Origin: Acholeplasmatales bacterium
GTDB lineage: Bacteria > Bacillota_I > Bacilli_A > Acholeplasmatales > Anaeroplasmataceae
Assembly: GCA_900770055.1 (NCBI GenBank)
Contig: CAAGJD010000128.1
Coordinates: 1 to 10,824 of the forward strand
Reading direction: 5' to 3'
DNA length: 10,824 nucleotides
How positions within the stretch are numbered: the first letter of the stretch is position 1; every line of letters begins with the position of its first letter. A model generated the notes under the pieces. It did not search any database. It worked only from the letters and a program-made list of their open reading frames with translations, and was not told where the DNA came from. This document shows, one piece after another, positions 5,018-10,824 of the stretch. Made by a program: the position numbers and the translations under genes.

Positions 5018-6973
5018 ATGGATGATAAAAATTTAAACAATAATTATACCCCTAAAAAAGAGGATTTTGTGCTTGTCCAAAGAGACATGAAAATTAAAGA
5101 TCAAAAATTCAAAACAAAAACAACAACATTTGCTAAAGATGCATTCAAAAGATTTTGTAAAAATAAATCTTCAGTTGTAGGAGCAATTATTATAGGATTA
5201 TTATTATTACTATCATTAATTGTACCTGCAATATCGACTTATCAAATTGATGTTCCAGATCCAGAACAAACATTGTTGCTACCTAGATTATTCGAACCTG
5301 GTACTGGATTTTGGGATGGAACAAAAAAATATACTAATGTAGTATATAATAGTGAAAAGAATTGTCCTGAAGGTGATTTCAAAAGTTCTGCAATAATTGA
5401 AGGAACATTAGAACTTAAAACCGATGAATTAATTAATCTTCAAAATGCTGATGCTACAGCTTATCAATCAACTGCATTTGGTGGTTATTTCAATTTTATT
5501 GGTGAAAAACTATCTGCTGGATATAATCCTGAGACAAGTACAAAAAGAATAGAGAATAAAACTACTTTTACAATTACTAAAGATGGCGGTTATTTTTTAA
5601 ATATTTCTTTTGGTGATGTACCTATTATTAGTAGTGGTACAAGTTATACTAAACAAGCTAAGTACAAAATTTCTTTGATTAGTAACAAAACAGTAGTTTG
5701 TGTTTTACAAGATTGGTGCGATGATTATACAACTTTAAGCTTTGATTTAAGTAAAGCAGTAGAAGATGCTGGTAAAAATGAATTAAATAATTGTTCAATA
5801 AAAATTGAGATTTATCGTGATTATGAAGTAGAAACACATATATTAATAGAGAAATTAATTATAGGTGCTTCAAACATTACAGATAAAGAGACATTACAAT
5901 TGTTAAATGATATTTCTATAACTGATCCTTGTGATACCTTCTTTTATAAGAAGGATAGTGCTGGAGTATTCCCTGTTGGTTATTATTCTTGCTCTGGTAG
6001 AAAAGAAGTATATCAAGCTAAAATTGCAAAATGTTCATTTACTTATGATGTTTATGAACATAAATTAGGTTATACAACAAACTACCCTATTGGTGAATCT
6101 TTAATGAAAGAATATATCGAAAAAGGATATTGTGAATATGATTTCAGTGTTGGACCTTCATCATTTGTAAAATTAAATGATAAGTGCCCTATAGAGAAGG
6201 TAAATAGTCAAGCTTTTGGAACTGGTGATTTTAAAGATATTATTTCATTAAGTTGTGATGTAACTTTGTATAAAATTAAGGGAATGTCATCAATGCCTAA
6301 ATATATTTTAGGTTCAACAAATGAAGGATTTGATCTTGTAAAATTATGTTTCGTATCACTTAGAACTTCATTGTTAATAGCGATATGTGTAAGTGCTATC
6401 AACTTATTTATTGGTTTGATTTGGGGTTCAATTTCTGGTTATTTTGGTGGTAATGTCGATTTATTTATGGAAAGAATTACAGATATTCTAGCCAATATTC
6501 CATTTATCGTTATATTAACATTAGTAATATTATTATTAGGTAACAATATGCTAACATTCGGACTTGCATTATGTATGACTGGATGGATTGGTACAGCAGC
6601 AAGAACAAGAACTCAATTTTATCGTTTCAAAGGAAGAGAATACGTGCTTGCTTCTAGAACATTAGGTGCTTCAGATAAGAGATTAATATTTAAGCATATT
6701 TTACCAAATGCTTTAGGTACATTAGTTACATCATCAGTATTAATGATTCCAGGTACAATTTTTAGTGAAGCATCAGTTTCATACTTAGGATTAGGTTTAA
6801 AAGGTGTAACATCATTTGGTACGGTATTATCTAAAAACCAAAACTTTTTACAAACATATCCAGTATTAATTGTATTCCCTGCAATCATTATTTCACTATT
6901 AATGATTTCATTTAATCTATTTGGTAATGGATTAAGAGATGCATTAAATCCATCATTGAAGGGAAGTGATTAA
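5018..6973 (+). CDS. oppC: Oligopeptide ABC transporter permease OppC with large extracellular insert
   Basis: This 651-residue permease partners OppB; usual OppC proteins are about 300 residues. Residues 1-50 are a basic cytoplasmic tail, and 53-75 are the first helix. Residues about 76-430 are an extra domain that should lie outside the cell. The permease core resumes with LGSTNEGFDLV (431-441), corresponding to the usual GTDxxGRD motif but with GST in place of GTD. The coupling loop is at about 541-564 (EYVLASRTLG, then KHILPN), and the SYLGLGL motif is at 588-594. The insert looks beta-rich and has ten Cys (116, 228, 234, 259, 305, 325, 339, 372, 390, 413). Its strand pattern at 183-285 loosely recalls a carbohydrate-binding or jelly-roll fold, which is speculative. 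The start lies 1 nt after oppB with only a weak GGGGG/AAAGAAG site, so it depends on coupling. The stop is 1 nt before the preferred oppD start. Confidence 0.9.
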   Translation: MDDKNLNNNYTPKKEDFVLVQRDMKIKDQKFKTKTTTFAKDAFKRFCKNKSSVVGAIIIGLLLLLSLIVPAISTYQIDVPDPEQTLLLPRLFEPGTGFWDGTKKYTNVVYNSEKNCPEGDFKSSAIIEGTLELKTDELINLQNADATAYQSTAFGGYFNFIGEKLSAGYNPETSTKRIENKTTFTITKDGGYFLNISFGDVPIISSGTSYTKQAKYKISLISNKTVVCVLQDWCDDYTTLSFDLSKAVEDAGKNELNNCSIKIEIYRDYEVETHILIEKLIIGASNITDKETLQLLNDISITDPCDTFFYKKDSAGVFPVGYYSCSGRKEVYQAKIAKCSFTYDVYEHKLGYTTNYPIGESLMKEYIEKGYCEYDFSVGPSSFVKLNDKCPIEKVNSQAFGTGDFKDIISLSCDVTLYKIKGMSSMPKYILGSTNEGFDLVKLCFVSLRTSLLIAICVSAINLFIGLIWGSISGYFGGNVDLFMERITDILANIPFIVILTLVILLLGNNMLTFGLALCMTGWIGTAARTRTQFYRFKGREYVLASRTLGASDKRLIFKHILPNALGTLVTSSVLMIPGTIFSEASVSYLGLGLKGVTSFGTVLSKNQNFLQTYPVLIVFPAIIISLLMISFNLFGNGLRDALNPSLKGSD

Positions 6974-6974
6974 A

Positions 6975-9218
6975 ATGGCACAAGAAAAAATATTAGAAGT
7001 AAATAATTTAACGATATCATTTTCCACTGATAATGGTATAGTTAGAGCTGTACGTGGTGTGTCATTTGATTTAGATGCTGGAGAAACACTATGTATTGTT
7101 GGTGAATCAGGTTCAGGTAAGTCTGTTACATCAAAAGCAATTATGGGTATTTTAGCATCAAATGCTATTGTTGATGATGGTACTATCATGTATCGTGGTG
7201 AAAATCTTCTTGAGATTTCTGAAGAGGAATTTCATAAGATTCGTGGTAATAGAATTGGTATGATATTTCAAGACCCATTATCAAGCTTAAACCCTATCGT
7301 TAGAATTGGTAAACAAATTACAGAAGCGATGCTTATTAATTCAAATAAGCTTAAGCAAATGTATGAACAATTAATTGAAAAAGAATTGATTGCATATAAA
7401 AACTGTATAGCTAAAAGAAATATAAGAGTAAAAAAGGAAAATGATTCTTATAATAGTGAGGCTAGACGAATTAAGGAATTAGTTAAAGGTCCAAATAAAT
7501 ATGAAAGACAAGCAATGGAGATCCAAGAGGAGATCCAAAAAATCATCGATGAATGTAATAGTAAGATTGATGATGTTGTAAAATTATATGAAGCTAAAAT
7601 AGTTGATATTGAATTAGAAATTAAAGCTATTAAGGAAGAAGCAGAAGCAAAGAAAGCAATTAATCTTGAATTAATTAAAGAAATCAAACTTGAAATCAAA
7701 AATCTTCCTAAGGAAAATACTACTTTAATACAAGAGAAAAAAGCTAAAATAAAAGGGCTTTTAAAGGAAAATAAAGCAATAACTGCAAAAATAAAGCCAA
7801 ATATGTTAGTAGCAAGAGAAAATCGTAAGCCTGAAATAAATGAAATCAATCGTCAAATGAATAAAGAAATCGATGAACTTAAGAAATCTATTGAGCCAGA
7901 TATTAAGCCTTTAGAGAAGAAAATTCAAGAATTAATTCAAAAAGGTAAAGATAATCAAGAAGAAATTGCTAAAGAAAATAAAGAGTTATTAGCAACTCTT
8001 AAAGTTAAAGATGAACAGAGAAAAGCTAATATTAAAAAGATAATTGAAGAGGCTAATAGTCAACTTCCTAAGTTAAAGGAAAATTTAGCAAAAGCTAAAG
8101 CTGATGCTAAGGTTAAGGTAAAAGAATATAAGGCAGAATGTGATAAAGTTCATGATGCTAATTTAAAGGTATTAATTGAGAGACTAAATTCAATTAAGAC
8201 TAAGGAACTTGAAACATATAAAGCTACATTAAAGAGTAATAAGATAGCTTTAAAAGAGTTTAAAGAAAAAATTAAGCAAACAAAACCTGAATATGAAGCA
8301 AAACTTGAGGAGTTCAGAATCAACAAATTTGTTGTATATAATGGTAAGGAATTTACTTCATCTTATGATTTAGAGAAAGAATATGAATTTGTTTTATATT
8401 CTTTAAATAAGCAATATATAGAATTAGAAAAATCATTAAATGAAAAAGCTAAAGATTCAAAATCAAGTTTAATTGAAATTGAAGCTGAAATTGAAGCTGA
8501 AAATGAAAGATATATCAATCAATTAAAGCTTACAAAAAAGGAAGCTAAAAAGCGTGCTTTGAAGATTATGGAAGAGGTAGGTATTCCATTACCTGAAAAG
8601 AGATTTAGACAGTATCCATTTGAATTTTCAGGTGGTATGAGACAACGTATTGTTATTGCGATTGCATTAACTGCTTCACCTGAAATAATTATTTGTGATG
8701 AACCAACAACAGCATTGGATGTTACTATTCAAGCTCAAATTCTAGAATTAATTAAAAAGATTCAAAAGGAAAGAAATATTGCTTGTATTTTTATCACACA
8801 TGATTTAGGTGTAGTTGCGAATATGGCTGATAGAGTTGCCGTTATGTACGCTGGTAAGATTGTTGAATATGGAAATTCTGATGAAATATTCTTTGATCCT
8901 AAGCACCCATACACTTGGGCATTACTATCTTCAATTCCTGATATTGACAGTAAAGAGCGTCTTGAGGCTATACCAGGTACTCCACCTAATATGATTTATC
9001 CTCCAAAGGGAGATGCATTTGCTTTAAGAAGTAAATATGCAATGAAGATCGATTTTGAGCATGAACCTCCTTTCTTCAAGGTTACAGATACTCATTATGC
9101 AGCTACATGGTTGCTACATGAGGATGCACCAAAGGTAGAAATGCCAAAAATTGTATCTGAAAGAATCAGAATTGCATTAGAAAACCAGAAGAAGGAGGAA
9201 TCTTTAGATGAGCAATAG
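6975..9218 (+). CDS. oppD: Oligopeptide ABC transporter ATPase OppD with coiled-coil insert
   Basis: This 747-residue ATPase is one of the two that power the importer; usual OppD proteins are 320-350 residues. Walker A is GESGSGKS (43-50), the Q-loop is FQDP (98-101), the signature FSGGMRQR (551-558), Walker B IIICDEP (571-577), the D-loop ALD (580-582), and the switch His is His609. All are intact. Residues about 122-517 form a Lys/Glu/Ile/Leu-rich, largely helical, probably coiled-coil insert inside the helical subdomain. A non-heptad break lies at about 448-465. The C-terminal oligopeptide extension (about 642-718) keeps HPYTWALL but all four usual Cys are replaced. I chose ATG 6975, with AAGGGAAG (6959-6966) about 8 nt upstream, over an in-frame GTG at 6966 that has no spacing to a binding site. 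The last 11 nt overlap oppF. Confidence 0.92.
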   Translation: MAQEKILEVNNLTISFSTDNGIVRAVRGVSFDLDAGETLCIVGESGSGKSVTSKAIMGILASNAIVDDGTIMYRGENLLEISEEEFHKIRGNRIGMIFQDPLSSLNPIVRIGKQITEAMLINSNKLKQMYEQLIEKELIAYKNCIAKRNIRVKKENDSYNSEARRIKELVKGPNKYERQAMEIQEEIQKIIDECNSKIDDVVKLYEAKIVDIELEIKAIKEEAEAKKAINLELIKEIKLEIKNLPKENTTLIQEKKAKIKGLLKENKAITAKIKPNMLVARENRKPEINEINRQMNKEIDELKKSIEPDIKPLEKKIQELIQKGKDNQEEIAKENKELLATLKVKDEQRKANIKKIIEEANSQLPKLKENLAKAKADAKVKVKEYKAECDKVHDANLKVLIERLNSIKTKELETYKATLKSNKIALKEFKEKIKQTKPEYEAKLEEFRINKFVVYNGKEFTSSYDLEKEYEFVLYSLNKQYIELEKSLNEKAKDSKSSLIEIEAEIEAENERYINQLKLTKKEAKKRALKIMEEVGIPLPEKRFRQYPFEFSGGMRQRIVIAIALTASPEIIICDEPTTALDVTIQAQILELIKKIQKERNIACIFITHDLGVVANMADRVAVMYAGKIVEYGNSDEIFFDPKHPYTWALLSSIPDIDSKERLEAIPGTPPNMIYPPKGDAFALRSKYAMKIDFEHEPPFFKVTDTHYAATWLLHEDAPKVEMPKIVSERIRIALENQKKEESLDEQ

Positions 9219-10614
9219 AAGTAAAGATGGCGATTTTAATCTAGATGAAGAACTTCGTAGTCAAATTGCTGCAAATGACGAAGGTACCCCTATTCCTGAT
9301 GATCATGAGGATGAATCTACAGGTGATTTAGACACTCAAGTTACTGAATCTGTAGAGCTTAAGGCTTTATATACTAAACTCGAAAAACAATATGGAATTA
9401 ATCCTCGTTTAAAAAGAAGACCTGAATTAGTTAATAGTGATGTTATATTATCTGTTAGAAATTTAAAGCAATTCTTCTTTTTTGGTGGAGGTTTAAGCAG
9501 AACTAAGCTTAAGGCAGTATCAAATATTTCTTTTGATGTTCATGCAGGTGAATGTTTTGGTATAGTTGGAGAGTCTGGTTGTGGTAAAACTACAACAGGA
9601 CGTTCAATTATTAAGCTTTATGAAATAACTTCTGGATCTGTTTATTACAAGGGTTTCCGTATTTCTGCAGGAGAAAGATGGAATAAGAAAGAAATCAAAT
9701 TTACAAAGATTAGATTACGTCAAAAGCTTAATGAATTAAAAAAAGAATTAAATGCTAAACTAGCTGACTTAAAGTTAGATAGTACGGCTCAAGATTATAA
9801 TGAAAAAGTACATGAGGCTATTGAACATTATAAAACTGAAGTGAAAAAAGCTACTGATTATGCTAATTCTATTATTGAAGTTCAAAAAGAAAAAATCAAA
9901 CAAATTAGATTTGATAATAAGCATACTCCAAGAAAGCTTGTTAATGAGATTCAAATGATATTCCAAGATCCAGTAGATTCGCTAGACCCACGTATGACTG
10001 TAGAGGATATTATTCAAGAGGGTCTAATTATTCAAGGATTTAAGGATAAGGCTAAAAACCATAAAAAGGTAGTTGAAATTCTTAATAAGGTTGGTCTTGT
10101 TGAGGACCATGCTTCTCGTTATCCACATGAATTTTCAGGAGGACAACGTCAACGTATAGGTATCGCAAGAGCCTTAATTATGAATCCTAAACTATTAATT
10201 TGTGATGAACCAATTAGTGCCTTAGATGTATCAATTAGAGCTCAAATTATTAATTTATTGAATGATCTGAAGGAAGAATTGGGATTAACAATTATTTTTA
10301 TTGCCCATGACCTATCAGTAGTTAAATATTTTTGCGATAGAATTGCAGTAATGTATTTTGGTAAAATAGTTGAGTTAGCACCAAGTGATGAATTATTTAA
10401 AAATCCTCTTCATCCATATACAAGAGCTTTATTATCAGCTATTCCAAAGCCAAATCCAATTATTGAAAGAGAAAGAGAGAGAATCATTTATAATCCTCAA
10501 ATAGCTCATGATTATTCAGTTGATAAGCCTGAATTAAGAGAAATAAAACCAGGACATTCAATCTACTGTAATAATAAAGAATTTGAAGAATATAAAGCTA
10601 TTCTTAAAGACTAA
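9208..10614 (+). CDS. oppF: Oligopeptide ABC transporter ATPase OppF with helical insert and acidic tail
   Basis: This 468-residue ATPase pairs with OppD; usual OppF proteins are 310-340 residues. Residues 1-50 form an acidic, probably disordered tail rich in Asp and Glu that precedes the ATPase fold, which begins about 78. Walker A is GESGCGKT (121-128), the Q-loop FQDP (252-255), the signature FSGGQRQR (309-316), Walker B LLICDEP (329-335), and the switch is His367. Between Walker A and the Q-loop, residues about 152-242 are a Lys/Glu/Leu-rich helical insert; normally only about 55 residues separate the two motifs. The C-terminal part keeps HPYTRALLSAIP (402-413) and ends in PGHSIYC, lacking the usual cysteine cluster. 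AAGGAGG at 9192-9198, 9 nt before the ATG and inside oppD, fixes the start and makes the acidic tail real. A terminator follows directly. Confidence 0.92.
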   Translation: MSNRSKDGDFNLDEELRSQIAANDEGTPIPDDHEDESTGDLDTQVTESVELKALYTKLEKQYGINPRLKRRPELVNSDVILSVRNLKQFFFFGGGLSRTKLKAVSNISFDVHAGECFGIVGESGCGKTTTGRSIIKLYEITSGSVYYKGFRISAGERWNKKEIKFTKIRLRQKLNELKKELNAKLADLKLDSTAQDYNEKVHEAIEHYKTEVKKATDYANSIIEVQKEKIKQIRFDNKHTPRKLVNEIQMIFQDPVDSLDPRMTVEDIIQEGLIIQGFKDKAKNHKKVVEILNKVGLVEDHASRYPHEFSGGQRQRIGIARALIMNPKLLICDEPISALDVSIRAQIINLLNDLKEELGLTIIFIAHDLSVVKYFCDRIAVMYFGKIVELAPSDELFKNPLHPYTRALLSAIPKPNPIIERERERIIYNPQIAHDYSVDKPELREIKPGHSIYCNNKEFEEYKAILKD

Positions 10615-10642
10615 AAATTCCCCCTCATCTTGGGGGATTTTT
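10615..10642 (+). terminator. Intrinsic terminator after oppF
   Basis: CCCCC (10620-10624) pairs with GGGGG (10632-10636) across a 7-nt loop. The stem is extended by flanking A and T pairs and followed by TTTTT (10638-10642). It begins immediately after the oppF stop codon. Confidence 0.85.
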
Positions 10643-10664
10643 ATATAAAAAAGGAGAGAAAAAA

Positions 10665-10824
10665 ATGAAAAAAATTAAGAATGTAATTTTTATGCTTGGT
10701 GCAGCATTGTTATTATTTACATCTTGTAATTCTAACAATAATGAAAATGGCAGTACTACAACTGCGCCAACAGTAGCACCTACTACAGTACCAACAACAG
10801 CGCTAACAACTGTTCCTACTACAG
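10665..10824 (+). CDS. Putative lipoprotein with Thr/Pro linker, N-terminal part only
   Basis: The visible 53 residues start with a Lys-rich n-region (KKIK), a hydrophobic core (about 7-18) and a lipobox-like FTSC with Cys21 as the lipidated residue. An Asn/Ser stretch (22-30) and a Thr/Pro/Ala/Val-rich linker (31 onward) follow. This layout matches the N-terminus of OppA in this window, so it may be a second substrate-binding protein for the same importer, though the binding domain is beyond the edge. AAGGAG (10651-10656) lies 8 nt before the ATG. The gene starts only 22 nt after the terminator and no promoter fits in the gap. It may therefore depend on read-through from the opp operon. The reading frame is open to the window end, so the C-terminus is not seen. 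Confidence 0.75.
   Translation, partial: MKKIKNVIFMLGAALLLFTSCNSNNNENGSTTTAPTVAPTTVPTTALTTVPTT

Noticed and set aside
6619..6888. Minus-strand open frame inside oppC, with others at 4227-4511, 6208-6402, 6953-7189 and 9775-9966
   Set aside because: All overlap well-supported genes on the opposite strand and show no family features.
6966..6974. GTG start for oppD, adding three residues
   Set aside because: It overlaps the putative ribosome binding site itself. The ATG at 6975 has proper spacing and gives the usual start of the protein.
7448..7849. 133-residue minus-strand open frame inside oppD
   Set aside because: It is antisense to the Lys/Glu-rich coiled-coil coding region. Its Ser/Ile/Phe-rich hydrophobic make-up is what the complement of such codons gives, and no ribosome binding site or promoter is evident.
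1246..10614. Use of the Mycoplasma code (TGA as Trp)
   Set aside because: All long genes are open under the standard code and Trp residues are encoded by TGG.

Overview
The window is AT-rich DNA with standard stop codons: five genes end in TAA and one in TAG. Trp is TGG throughout and no in-frame TGA is read as Trp. Lipoprotein signals, AAGGAGG-type ribosome binding sites, a T-box leader and poly-U terminators all point to a low-GC Bacillota, probably an uncultured relative of the Mollicutes, Erysipelotrichia or RF39-type gut Bacilli using genetic code 11. The lineage is inference; no rRNA or housekeeping marker is present.

Layout. Positions 1-128 hold no recognisable gene. They look like the leader of a minus-strand gene lying outside the window. 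Positions 129-336 hold a compact T-box riboswitch on the minus strand, with a good promoter (TTGATT-17-TATAAT), the conserved T-box sequence and an intrinsic terminator. Positions 405-782 encode a small three-helix membrane protein (DUF3899-like). Positions 783-1245 are a long non-coding stretch carrying two tandem promoters and palindromes ahead of the main operon.

The rest is a complete peptide-type ABC importer in the order oppA-oppB-oppC-oppD-oppF (1246-10614). OppA is a lipoprotein that captures substrate outside the cell. OppB and OppC form the membrane channel, and OppD and OppF are the two ATPases. A 13-bp terminator hairpin, followed by a candidate second promoter, separates oppA from oppBCDF. 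That arrangement would allow more binding protein than transporter. The oppB-oppC gap is 1 nt, the oppC-oppD gap is 1 nt, and oppD and oppF overlap by 11 nt, so these four are translated as a unit. A second terminator follows oppF. Right after it begins another lipoprotein with a Thr/Pro-rich linker, cut off by the window edge.

The striking point is that four of the five Opp proteins are enlarged by extra domains. OppA has a Thr/Pro linker and an added C-terminal beta-rich domain. OppC has an insert of about 350 residues with ten cysteines between its first helix and the permease core. OppD has about 395 residues of predicted coiled coil between its Q-loop and ABC signature. OppF has an acidic N-terminal tail and a helical insert of about 90 residues between Walker A and the Q-loop. 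All ATPase motifs are intact, so the transporter looks functional. OppD has lost all four cysteines that bind an iron-sulfur cluster in some relatives. This heavily decorated importer is the main novelty of the window.
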